A stretch of 64,000 bases of DNA from Portibacter lacus. GTDB taxonomy: Bacteria > Bacteroidota > Bacteroidia > Chitinophagales > Saprospiraceae. How positions within the stretch are numbered: position 1 is the first letter of the stretch; each line of letters opens with the position of its first letter. The notes under the pieces are model-generated. The model was not told the origin of the DNA. It saw nothing but the letters and a program-made list of their open reading frames with translations, and made no database searches. The stretch lies in NCBI RefSeq assembly GCF_021533215.1, contig NZ_JAJNKA010000006.1, forward strand, positions 186,001 through 250,000. The letters run 5' to 3'. Both the position numbers and the translations under genes were made by a program. Positions 18,005-26,487 of this stretch are shown one piece after another.

Positions 18005-20974
18005 ATGAGAAAAACTTTAATACATATTGGGTTCTGTTTTATTCTTGTACTAAAATTAAATGCTCAATTTTTGCAAACCGTTAATTTCTCAAAGGAGGAG
18101 GTTGAGATCTATTCTGGTATCGTCGGAATGTATGAAGAAAAGTCTAGATTTTTATGGTTTTATGGCTTCGATGGAATTTCTCGCTATGATGGAAGTAATT
18201 TTGAGAAAATAGAAGATATCTACCCAGAAGCCATAAATTTACCATCAAAGAATTGCCTTTCACTGCATAGAAGTGAAGACTATTTTTGGATTGGAACTTC
18301 TTATCAAGGATTGTACACCATTGATCAAAAAGGAAGCTTTTCCAGTTTTCAAGAATTACTTAATTCTAATCAGAAATTTGAAGCAAAAAGTATAAAAAAG
18401 ATACTTACCTATAAGAATTACCTCTTTGTGCTCAGTGAATACGGCTTGGAAATATTTAAAAGAGACCAAGCGAAATATAGAAAAGTTGAACTAGCGTCAT
18501 TGAATTCTAAAAGTATCAATGACATTACCATTCAAGATGAACTGATCTACGCTGCAACACCTACATCTGTACAAATCGCTAATCTTGAGACCAAGCATGT
18601 AGAGACTTTTGAAAATTATAATGAAGCTCGATTTTTCAAGGATAGTGAGCGTAAAGTGTGGGTAGCATACTTGCAGAATGGCAATCATATCTCCTATTAT
18701 GAACCTAAGTTGAAACAGTTCATAGGTCCATCATATCAACCATATAAGAATTATAAGAGCTCTAGACATTACGTTTGGCTTGAGAATAATCGTCTGCTTT
18801 CGTTTCCTGTGAATGGATTGTTTATTGAAATCGTAGATTTTGAAAAAGAAGAAATTCAGCATATTTTAGAGTCACTATATGAACTAGGAGAAGAGAGGTT
18901 TTTACGGCAACCATTTCAAGATTCTAAGCAAAGGACTTGGCTATTCAGTAAAAACCTGCATTATATCATTAATGATAGTCCGTTTACTCCAACTTACCTT
19001 TCCAAGAATATAGGAAGTGTGAATGATATGGTGGTGATGGCGGATAAAATATTAATGAGCATAACCAATAAAGGACTTTACGTTTATCATAAAAAGACAA
19101 ATAAACTCGAGCATTTTACAGATAATAACAGCAAACTAGCGGATGATTTTATATCTAGCCTAGTAGATTTCGGAAAGGGTAGGATAGGCGTGTGTATGTT
19201 CAATTATTTTCAAGTATACAACACAGAAACAGGGTTCGAAGAAGCAGTAGAATTTCCTGGAATTATAAGAAGCGCAGTTGAAAACGATAATTACTATTGT
19301 TTAGGAGGTTATAAGAATGCATTTAAAGTAAATAAAGCTAATGGTGTAGTTAAAAAAATAGAAATACCCACATTTAATCCGAATGCTGGTAATGCGATCA
19401 ATGCTATTTTGCAAAAGGATGAATCGAATTTAATATTAGGATCGGCTAATTTAGGACTCATCAATTATAACTTAAATGAGGATGAAGTAGATGTTGCTAG
19501 TATCTTGGTAAGTGTACTACATGATTCATTAAAAATCACTAAAATTAACCACGCTGATATCTCACCTAATAAAAAACTGATTGCACTGGCAATGGATAAT
19601 GGTTTGATAATTAAGCATCTAAATGGTAAAAAAGAAAAGGTAAATACTAAAGACCATTTTTTTACAAATGTAGTTTTCGCAAGTGATTCGGTCTTATTTG
19701 CTAGTGCTAGAGATAAGATATTACGGGTTTCCCTCCCATCTTTTGAAATCAAATCATTCAACTACAAGCAAGGACTGATTAATAAGAATTATAACCTAAG
19801 GTCTTCTTACAAAGATGAGCATGGAAGGATTTTTTTTGGAGGAGAAAATGGTATAGACCAAATCATAGATGAAGGTTTAGAGCTACAAAATACAATAAAT
19901 GAAATCTTAATTGATCAGGTTTATTTCAATGGCGTCCCACAATTTATTGATCCTGATCAGAAAATAAAAATTCCTAATGATGTTAAAATATTAGAAGTTA
20001 AGGTGACCACCCCACAAGCAAGTTCCGGAGGAAGAAATACTTTCCAAGCCAGAATAGATCAAGAAGGTGCCTGGTTAAATCTGAGTGGAAAGAACCGATT
20101 TGTGTTATACAATCCTAAGCCAGGGAAAATGAACTTGGAATTTAGATCTGTCGATGAATATGGTAGCGTGACTAGTAAAGTTAAAGAGTTAGAAGCAACG
20201 ATAAAACAAAAGTGGTATGAAAACTTTGCGTTGTTAACAGGACTTGCGTTTTTGTGCTTAGCGGGAATTACGCTCGGACTTTTTAAGTATCAAAAAGTGA
20301 AAAACTCTAGAATTCAAGAGAAACTGATCCTACAAGAAGAACTAGCAAGGTTAGAGCTGACCGCACTAAACTCTCAGATGAATCCGCACTTCATTTTTAA
20401 TGCACTGAGCTCTATAAAGCAGTTGATCACCAGTAATGAAACGAAAACAGCAGAAATCTATCTGTCTAAGTATTCTAAGTTGTTAAGACATGTTATTCAA
20501 TATTCGACTCATCAGAAAATTAAGCTTTCGGAGGAATTAGACTTCATTAGAAATTACCTTGACCTAGAATTATTAAGATTCTCTGATGCTTTTGAATATC
20601 AAATAAATAACAAGGTTGAAAATCCGGAAAACATATTAATCCCGCCATTTTTTATTCAACCACAACTAGAGAATGCCATTAAGCATGGACTTCTTAACAA
20701 AAAAGAGCACAGTCTCATTGTTATCGAACTGATGGAGGAAAATGGAATGGTGAAAATCATTATAGAAGATAATGGGATCGGAAGAGAAGCTGCTAGTAAA
20801 ATGAAAATTTACAAAAACACAAACACAAAAAAAGGTATCTTTCTAACAGAAGAAAGAATTAAGAACTTGAACAAATTAAATTTTAAATCAAGCTTCTTTA
20901 TGGAAGATTTATACAAAAATAATATGGCTAATGGGACACGTGCTGTGCTCATGTTCGAAAAAAATAAAGCGTAA
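18005..20974 (+). CDS. LytS-type sensor histidine kinase with extracytoplasmic propeller
   Basis: A 989-residue sensor. Signal peptide 1-20, then a long beta-propeller-like region (about 25-620) with several Reg_prop-type strands (RFLWFYGFDGISRYDG, then GRIFFGGENGID), a Y_Y_Y-type domain (about 640-720), and one membrane helix near 740-762. The cytoplasmic part has the LytS/YehU-type His kinase signature LNSQMNPHFIFN with the phosphoacceptor His in NPHF near 794, and the ATPase N-box QPQLENAIKHGL near 885, with EDNGIG near 921. It passes phosphate to the LytTR regulator 3 bp downstream. Ligand is unknown; similar propeller sensors detect saccharides in hybrid systems. Placement after the adhesin suggests that the adhesin or its ligand is a target. 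Confidence 0.85.
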   Translation: MRKTLIHIGFCFILVLKLNAQFLQTVNFSKEEVEIYSGIVGMYEEKSRFLWFYGFDGISRYDGSNFEKIEDIYPEAINLPSKNCLSLHRSEDYFWIGTSYQGLYTIDQKGSFSSFQELLNSNQKFEAKSIKKILTYKNYLFVLSEYGLEIFKRDQAKYRKVELASLNSKSINDITIQDELIYAATPTSVQIANLETKHVETFENYNEARFFKDSERKVWVAYLQNGNHISYYEPKLKQFIGPSYQPYKNYKSSRHYVWLENNRLLSFPVNGLFIEIVDFEKEEIQHILESLYELGEERFLRQPFQDSKQRTWLFSKNLHYIINDSPFTPTYLSKNIGSVNDMVVMADKILMSITNKGLYVYHKKTNKLEHFTDNNSKLADDFISSLVDFGKGRIGVCMFNYFQVYNTETGFEEAVEFPGIIRSAVENDNYYCLGGYKNAFKVNKANGVVKKIEIPTFNPNAGNAINAILQKDESNLILGSANLGLINYNLNEDEVDVASILVSVLHDSLKITKINHADISPNKKLIALAMDNGLIIKHLNGKKEKVNTKDHFFTNVVFASDSVLFASARDKILRVSLPSFEIKSFNYKQGLINKNYNLRSSYKDEHGRIFFGGENGIDQIIDEGLELQNTINEILIDQVYFNGVPQFIDPDQKIKIPNDVKILEVKVTTPQASSGGRNTFQARIDQEGAWLNLSGKNRFVLYNPKPGKMNLEFRSVDEYGSVTSKVKELEATIKQKWYENFALLTGLAFLCLAGITLGLFKYQKVKNSRIQEKLILQEELARLELTALNSQMNPHFIFNALSSIKQLITSNETKTAEIYLSKYSKLLRHVIQYSTHQKIKLSEELDFIRNYLDLELLRFSDAFEYQINNKVENPENILIPPFFIQPQLENAIKHGLLNKKEHSLIVIELMEENGMVKIIIEDNGIGREAASKMKIYKNTNTKKGIFLTEERIKNLNKLNFKSSFFMEDLYKNNMANGTRAVLMFEKNKA

Positions 20975-20977
20975 TCT

Positions 20978-21736
20978 ATGGAATTAATAACTGCTGCGAT
21001 CATAGAAGATGAAATTCGTAATCAACAATTATTAAGTCATATGATTTCGAATTCTTGTCCTGAAATAAACATCATAGGTGTGCTAGAAGGTGTTCAAGAA
21101 TCAATCGATTTCATCAAGGAGCAAAAGCCTGAAATTATTTTTCTGGATATTCAACTGAAGGATGGAAGTGGATTCGATATTTTGAATGCTTTAGAAGAGA
21201 AAGATCAACCCAAGATTATATTTACTACTGCATATGATCAGTATGCCATCGATGCCTTTAGGTATTCTGCGGTGAACTATCTACTGAAACCGATAGATGA
21301 TGATGAACTGATCTCCTCGGTTAAGAAAGTCGTAGAGACGAAAGGAAAAGTTCAGTTAAGTAACATTCGAAATCTGTTAACGAAGATGATGGTAGACTCT
21401 GAAGAACAATTAATTGCGATTTCAGGAACAAGCACAACGGAGTATATTCGAATTTCGGAGATTATTCATATAAAGGCTATGGGAGCTTACAGCCAAATTT
21501 TCCTGAGGAATGGTGATTGTCACACGGTTTCTAAAGTCATTAAAATTTACGATGAGATGCTTTCGAAATTTAATTTTTTCAGAACTCACCAATCACATTT
21601 GATTAATCTGAAGTGCGTAAGAAAGTACATCAAAGGTGATAATATTGCGGTTCTCGTTAATGGCGATGAAGCGATTATTTCTAGGAATAAGAAAGACAAG
21701 TTCGTGATGGCAATGGATAAGATGACCTTGTCTTAA
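20978..21736 (+). CDS. LytTR-family response regulator
   Basis: A 252-residue protein: receiver domain with acidic pocket E10/D11/E12, phosphoacceptor D57 (FLDIQLKDGSG), the conserved Thr in FTTAYDQ and Lys in LLKPIDDDE; then a LytTR DNA-binding domain (about 140-250) with IIHIKAMGAYSQIFL, FFRTHQSHLIN and the final IISRNKKDKF. The gene follows the kinase by 3 bp and ends at a bidirectional terminator. It belongs to the AgrA/LytR class, activators that bind tandem direct repeats; targets are not visible here. Confidence 0.9.
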   Translation: MELITAAIIEDEIRNQQLLSHMISNSCPEINIIGVLEGVQESIDFIKEQKPEIIFLDIQLKDGSGFDILNALEEKDQPKIIFTTAYDQYAIDAFRYSAVNYLLKPIDDDELISSVKKVVETKGKVQLSNIRNLLTKMMVDSEEQLIAISGTSTTEYIRISEIIHIKAMGAYSQIFLRNGDCHTVSKVIKIYDEMLSKFNFFRTHQSHLINLKCVRKYIKGDNIAVLVNGDEAIISRNKKDKFVMAMDKMTLS

Positions 21737-21740
21737 AACA

Positions 21741-21778
21741 AAAAAAAAGTTGCCTCAGCCAGAAGCAACTTTTCTTTT
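21741..21778. terminator. Bidirectional intrinsic terminator
   Basis: Stem AAAGTTGC (21746-21753) with GCAACTTT (21765-21772), loop CTCAGCCAGAA, flanked by an A run on the left and TTCTTTT on the right. It can end both the LytTR regulator transcript (plus) and the DUF4252 operon (minus). Confidence 0.8.
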
Positions 21779-21796
21779 CACAATCTAGAACGGTTA

Positions 21797-22264
21797 TTAA
21801 TTTTTATAATTTTTTAATTCTTCAGATCCATCGAAGTCTAAGTCGATATTCTTAAAATCTTCAAATCTTATCTTCCCAGTTGCGTTGAACAAAACACTAC
21901 TATCATCTCCCTTCACGATCATGAAAAGCTCGGAGATAATCCCATTTTTCTCATTGACATAGATTTCTATTAAGTTTCCTTTAGATTTTATGGAATTCAA
22001 TAATTCCAAGTTGTTTTTTCTGACAGCATTCTTAATTTTAGAAACATCATTTTTAGAAAGGTAATCCTCTTCGTCAAAGATGTACAGCTGGAAATTGTCA
22101 ATTTCTGATTTGACATTGTCGCTGTTCTTGAAAGAGAATAAATTTCCACTCAACGATATTTTAGAGCATTCTCTATCTTCTACAAAGTCTTCTAAGAATT
22201 GGTTGAAATTAGAGCTTAGTAATGGGCATAAGAATAACAGGCTAATGATAGCTAACTTGGTCAT
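21797..22264 (-). CDS. DUF4252-like secreted protein, copy 3 of 3
   Basis: A 155-residue protein with a signal peptide (1-17). It is the most divergent of three tandem paralogues; it shares the pattern of a middle IKSK / NEKNGIISELFMIVKGDD block and the tail ISFEDFKNIDLD-like segment (here GKIRFEDFKNIDLDFDG). DUF4252 proteins are Bacteroidota-specific and of unknown function, usually next to ECF sigma genes. It is the last gene of the operon starting at 24657 and stops before the terminator at 21741-21778. Function unknown; likely a periplasmic or outer-membrane target or sensor protein. Confidence 0.65.
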   Translation of the reverse strand: MTKLAIISLLFLCPLLSSNFNQFLEDFVEDRECSKISLSGNLFSFKNSDNVKSEIDNFQLYIFDEEDYLSKNDVSKIKNAVRKNNLELLNSIKSKGNLIEIYVNEKNGIISELFMIVKGDDSSVLFNATGKIRFEDFKNIDLDFDGSEELKNYKN

Positions 22265-22288
22265 AATATTTGTTTTAATTGAGTTTGT

Positions 22289-22813
22289 TTAAATAGAAAG
22301 GAGTTCTTCCTCGTCTTTGTCGTAATCCCAGATTTTAAGATTCTTGAGATCTTCGATTTTGAATCTTCCTGAAAGACTCATTAAGATGGTTGCATCTTCA
22401 CTATTGATAAATGCGGCAATATTTCTGATTTGATTTCGCTTCTCACGAATTAATAAACGAACTTGAGTGCCTTCACTTCTAACGGATAACAACTCTTCGA
22501 ATTGCTCGTTCTGCAAGCCTTTGAGCAGTTTATTAATATCTTTCTTTTCCACCTCAGGTCCATCATCGATAATTAGGAATCTAATCCTGCTAATTTTATC
22601 GGTCAATTTTAAAAGCTCTTTCGCTTCTACATCATCGTCATCTATAAAATTTGATGAAAGTCCGATTGCATCCAGCATCCATCCTGGAACATTGATAGCA
22701 AGTGCATGATCTTCTACCTTATGGTGATTTATGAACTTGTTAAGGGATCTGGTTTGGGAAAATGCAATGTTTGTTACAAATAAAAGCAATGCAAGTATAT
22801 AGAGGTTTTTCAT
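22289..22813 (-). CDS. DUF4252 secreted protein, copy 2 of 3
   Basis: A 174-residue protein with a signal peptide (1-19, NIAFSQ). It follows the pattern of its neighbour at 22819-23334: RSEGTQVRLLIREKRN in place of RDDGTNVEFLVKDSG, INSEDATILMSLSGRF in place of VGGDEFVMMSFVGNI, then LKNLKIWD near the end. The genes are separated by only 5 bp, so this looks like an in-place duplication. The family is known but not characterised. It has no lipobox Cys. Confidence 0.7.
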   Translation of the reverse strand: MKNLYILALLLFVTNIAFSQTRSLNKFINHHKVEDHALAINVPGWMLDAIGLSSNFIDDDDVEAKELLKLTDKISRIRFLIIDDGPEVEKKDINKLLKGLQNEQFEELLSVRSEGTQVRLLIREKRNQIRNIAAFINSEDATILMSLSGRFKIEDLKNLKIWDYDKDEEELLSI

Positions 22814-22818
22814 TGGAT

Positions 22819-23334
22819 TTAATTTTTCTTGTCGTCTAAATTCTTAAGATGTTCCATTCCATCGATATCTACAGAGTTAGCAAGCTTTGCTATTTTCTTA
22901 AGATCGATGTTTCCGACGAAACTCATCATGACAAATTCATCACCACCCACAAGTAACAGGAGTTCGTTAATAATGTCTCCAGAGTCCTTCACTAAAAATT
23001 CTACATTGGTCCCATCATCTCTTACCGTCATTAAAATTTCGTATTCCTTAGTGTTGATCAGTGACTTTGCTTCTTTGTAGAAAGCTTTGGTATTATACTC
23101 AGTTGTTAAAATTCTAAGCCCTTTAAGATCTTTGATAACATCTCTGGTTTCTTGATCCATGTCTTCCGGTGCTATTTTCGCAACCATTTCAAACATTTTC
23201 GGGCTGATGTAAACCACCGTGAAATTCTCATCATCCATATACTTGTCAAAGTATTTTTCTATTGCGTCTGCTTGCCCGAATGATGAGGCGATGGCGACAA
23301 CCATCATGGTTAAGATTAAACTAATTTTTTTCAT
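22819..23334 (-). CDS. DUF4252 secreted protein, copy 1 of 3
   Basis: A 171-residue protein with a signal peptide (1-19). YFDKYMDDENFTVVYISP, KGLRILTTEYNT, MTVRDDGTNVEFLV and SFVGNIDLKKIAKLANS match the DUF4252 family closely. It follows the partner protein by 34 bp. Families of this kind in Bacteroidota occur directly after an ECF sigma factor and a membrane partner, so it may be the output or the sensor of that module; this is inference. No catalytic residues are apparent. Confidence 0.75.
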   Translation of the reverse strand: MKKISLILTMMVVAIASSFGQADAIEKYFDKYMDDENFTVVYISPKMFEMVAKIAPEDMDQETRDVIKDLKGLRILTTEYNTKAFYKEAKSLINTKEYEILMTVRDDGTNVEFLVKDSGDIINELLLLVGGDEFVMMSFVGNIDLKKIAKLANSVDIDGMEHLKNLDDKKN

Positions 23335-23368
23335 TTTAATAAATTGATATTGTTATTGAATGTTATTG

Positions 23369-24160
23369 CTAATTTTTAAAAATCTCGGTCTTTTTGAAAG
23401 CTTTCATTTTTTCTAAAGACTCTGTTCCTTTGTTAAACTGTATACCTAAGTAAGCTAAAGCTTCCATGGTCGTTTCTAAAGCTTCCTGAGCTTCAGCTTC
23501 TTCAATCTGTGCTAAGTGTAATTCTTCTTGATAATCCTGGTAAGAATTCATCACAAAGAGTGAACCTAATACGAGTGCTAATCCCGCGGCAATACCCATC
23601 ATTGTTCTTCTAACAATGTGTAGCGTCTTCGCTTCTTTTAGGTCAATTTTTTTCTCTAATACTTCTGTCTGTGCAATGGAAAAATATCCAAAAAGTTCTC
23701 CATATTGCTTATGTTCTTCCGCAACATCGTCACTATTAAAGTAAGATTTCAACCGCTGCTCTTCTGCGATGCTAGTTTCACCTGCAAAGTATTTTTCTAA
23801 AAGAAGACTCGTGCTATCTTCCGCATCGAACGTTACTTCTGCTTCTTCTTGGAAGAAAGCGAATAGATCTGCGTACTGCTTGTGCTCATCTGCTACGTCT
23901 CCGTGCTTATAATAGTGCTTTAAGCGCTGCTCTTCCGCTATAGTCGTTTCACCTTCGAAGTATTTCTCTAGTAATAAGTCGAAACTATCTTCAGCCGTAA
24001 ACTCGATTTCTGCTTCTGCATTGAAAAAACGGAAGAGATCACTATAAATCTTATGTTCTTCCGCTACATGCTCACCAGCGAAATACGCCTTAAGTGCTTT
24101 CTCATCTTCTAGAGAGGATTCTCCTTCGAAGTAGCGGTTTAATAATTCATTCATTTTCAT
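23369..24160 (-). CDS. Anti-sigma-like membrane protein with a triplicated N-terminal module
   Basis: A 263-residue protein. Residues 6-165 are three copies of one module with period 57: each contains (L)xxYF(E/A)GE, then EEQRLKxYxxxxDVAxEHKQYxxLFxxF and an acidic spacer (AEDS). YF at 10, 67 and 124 marks the copies. One membrane helix follows at about 188-204, then a short Glu-rich periplasmic part. Single copies of the module look like the cytosolic half of the anti-sigma factors found with Bacteroidota ECF sigmas. No zinc-binding motif is present. Its start codon overlaps the sigma stop (TAATG). That the three copies bind the sigma factor is inference; it could allow multivalent binding. 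Confidence 0.7.
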   Translation of the reverse strand: MKMNELLNRYFEGESSLEDEKALKAYFAGEHVAEEHKIYSDLFRFFNAEAEIEFTAEDSFDLLLEKYFEGETTIAEEQRLKHYYKHGDVADEHKQYADLFAFFQEEAEVTFDAEDSTSLLLEKYFAGETSIAEEQRLKSYFNSDDVAEEHKQYGELFGYFSIAQTEVLEKKIDLKEAKTLHIVRRTMMGIAAGLALVLGSLFVMNSYQDYQEELHLAQIEEAEAQEALETTMEALAYLGIQFNKGTESLEKMKAFKKTEIFKN

Positions 24161-24657
24161 TATTTAAGATTTAAAATTTGTTCTCTTAATTTCTTTCTTC
24201 CTCTGTGTAGATATACTTTGACTTGATCCTTAGTAAATCCTGAAACTTCTGCTATTTCATCATAGCTCATTTCTTCTATATCTCTTAAGTGAACAACTGT
24301 TCTATAATTTTCTGGTAAAGCGGAGATATAACCTTTGATTCGATTAACTGTTTCCGACGATTCCATTTGTCTTTGTGCACTTGCACCTTGATCCTGCATA
24401 TCAAACTGTGTTTCCATTCCTACAGTTCGTCTGTGCTTTGATCTAGTTGCATCGATCGCTTCATTTCTAGTTAGCGTCATACACCATGCTTCCATGTTCT
24501 TCACGGATTCAAGATGATCTCTTTTTTTCCAAACTTTAATCATAACTTCCTGAACCACATCTTCCGCTTCGTGCGAACTACCAACTATCCTTAAAGCAAG
24601 CCGGTACATTTTATTTTTAAAAGGTAAAACCATATTTTCAAATTCTTTGAGTTGCAT
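24160..24657 (-). CDS. ECF-family RNA polymerase sigma factor
   Basis: A 165-residue protein with region 2 at about 12-80 (HEAEDVVQEVMIKVW, then WCMTLTRNEAIDATRS) and region 4 at about 110-160 (YRTVVHLRDIEEMSYDEIAE, VSGFTKDQVKVYLHRGRKKL). It heads a five-gene operon with a membrane partner and three DUF4252 proteins, sharing a stop/start TAATG with the partner. It is divergent from the LptF/G gene with 120 bp between. It is the second ECF-operon in the window and not closely related to the one at 3339-3917. Confidence 0.9.
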   Translation of the reverse strand: MQLKEFENMVLPFKNKMYRLALRIVGSSHEAEDVVQEVMIKVWKKRDHLESVKNMEAWCMTLTRNEAIDATRSKHRRTVGMETQFDMQDQGASAQRQMESSETVNRIKGYISALPENYRTVVHLRDIEEMSYDEIAEVSGFTKDQVKVYLHRGRKKLREQILNLK

Positions 24658-24777
24658 TATAATGTCTTCATAATAGAGACGATATGAATAAATAAATGTT
24701 ACAAATCGCTCAAAATTTATTATTTTTTTTCTTCTTTGTGCGCTAATAGGTCGGATAAAAACGATATAGTATAGTAA

Positions 24778-26487
24778 ATGATTTTAAAAATACTAGACAA
24801 ACTGGTTTTAAAGAGTTTCGTAGGGCCCTATGTATTCTCTTTCTTTGTTGCCGAATTCGTACTGGTTATGCAATTTCTATGGAAATATGTGGACGAATTG
24901 GTTGGGAAAGGTTTGTCTTTTTGGTTTTTAGTAGAAATGGTTTTTTATTACGCGGTAACCATTATTCCGCTAGCAGTTCCGATTACCATTCTGATCTCCT
25001 CGGTCATGGTCTACGGGAACATGGCAGAAAAGTATGAGATTTCCAGTTTTAAGTCTGCGGGCGTTTCATTGCTTAGGGTGATGCGACCAGGAATTATGCT
25101 AGCCTTGTTTACATTCGCCTTTTCTTTAGTCTCTTCGAATTACCTGAAACCTAAAGCAAATCTAAAATTCTATCAAGCTTTCGAAAATGTCAGAAAGCAG
25201 AAACCATCGATGACCATAGAGGAAGGAATCTTTAATGATGATTTTCGAGGATTCAGTATTAGGGTAGGGAAGAAGGATCCGGATGATGTCGGAATTAAAG
25301 ACGTCATGATCTATGATAATACGGATAGAAGTTTCCTGAATCTTACTACAGCTCAGAAAGGAAAGATGTATACTATTAATAATGGTAAGTATTTCATTAT
25401 GGAGCTAGAAGATGTGAAGCAGTTTAGAGAGGTGATGGACAAGGACAGTAAGAATCGAAATAACCCGACTACCTTTCTGAGAAGTGACTTTAAGACGTGG
25501 AAGAAGACTTTTGATATGAGTGAGTTTGAATTTTCTGAACGGACTTCTGGACTTGCTCGTAGGAAGTATGATCTTTATAATACTTTCCAATTGTTATCTG
25601 GAATTGATTCTTTGAACAATGACTTAGTCAAAGTATCTTATAGAAATAAATACGCATTTAAGGAATTAGACTTAATCACCATAGATTCTACGAGACTAAA
25701 AGAAGTGGAGGCCAAAGAAAGTATGACTTCTGCTGAAATCGAGCGTAAGGCAATGGATGATCTGGCTGAAGAAGAAAGGATAAAGGGCGATTATAAGAAA
25801 AATGAAAGCCTACCCAAGTCTGTTGAAGAAAAACCAGCATCAGCTAAGAAGATCACCAATAAGACTGCAACATCTAAGGATAATTTGGCCAAATTAAACA
25901 ACAAGCTTAAGGAGGTTAAAAGTGTCCCTAAGAAAGTGATCAGAACTCCTAGAAAGAAAAGAGTCGAGACGGATATCGTCTTATTCAGAGAAGATGTAGA
26001 AATGGATTCAGTCACATCTATTGGCCAGATTCTCCCAAGTGACGCTGCCTCTTCGGTAATTTTTAGGGCGTTAAATTTATCCCAGACAGTGAACGAAAGG
26101 ATTAAATCTTCCTTGAATGAAGAAAGGATGAAAGATACGAATAAGCGGCGGTATGTTCTTCGACTTCATCAGATGTACAGTTGGGCGACTATATGTATCA
26201 TCTTTATGTTTATCGGAGCACCACTAGGATCTATCGTGCGTAAAGGAGGATATGGATACCCACTATTGATTGCGATTGTCTTTTTCATGGTATTTATTAT
26301 TCTGATGATTATGGGAGAGAAACTGAACAAAGGAGAATCGCTAAGTGCGGAAATGGCTGCTTGGCTACCTTGTATATCGCTATTTCCTGTCAGTGTATTG
26401 TTAAGTTACCTTGCGCTCGGGGATATCGGTGGTTTTAATTTTAATTGGCTGACTGATATTTTTGCGCGATTTAAGAAGAAGGAATGA
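24778..26487 (+). CDS. LptF/LptG-type permease of the lipopolysaccharide exporter
   Basis: A 569-residue membrane protein of the YjgP/YjgQ family: three N-terminal helices (residues 12-130, with KYEISSFKSAGVS in the loop), a periplasmic beta region, and three C-terminal helices (about 465-545). It would pair with LptB and a second permease to pull lipopolysaccharide out of the inner membrane. The protein is longer than the usual ~360 residues because of a Lys/Glu-rich insertion (about 300-405) within the periplasmic half. No LptB or second permease is near, and the sequence alone does not tell LptF from LptG. The next gene overlaps it by 4 bp. Confidence 0.85.
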   Translation: MILKILDKLVLKSFVGPYVFSFFVAEFVLVMQFLWKYVDELVGKGLSFWFLVEMVFYYAVTIIPLAVPITILISSVMVYGNMAEKYEISSFKSAGVSLLRVMRPGIMLALFTFAFSLVSSNYLKPKANLKFYQAFENVRKQKPSMTIEEGIFNDDFRGFSIRVGKKDPDDVGIKDVMIYDNTDRSFLNLTTAQKGKMYTINNGKYFIMELEDVKQFREVMDKDSKNRNNPTTFLRSDFKTWKKTFDMSEFEFSERTSGLARRKYDLYNTFQLLSGIDSLNNDLVKVSYRNKYAFKELDLITIDSTRLKEVEAKESMTSAEIERKAMDDLAEEERIKGDYKKNESLPKSVEEKPASAKKITNKTATSKDNLAKLNNKLKEVKSVPKKVIRTPRKKRVETDIVLFREDVEMDSVTSIGQILPSDAASSVIFRALNLSQTVNERIKSSLNEERMKDTNKRRYVLRLHQMYSWATICIIFMFIGAPLGSIVRKGGYGYPLLIAIVFFMVFIILMIMGEKLNKGESLSAEMAAWLPCISLFPVSVLLSYLALGDIGGFNFNWLTDIFARFKKKE

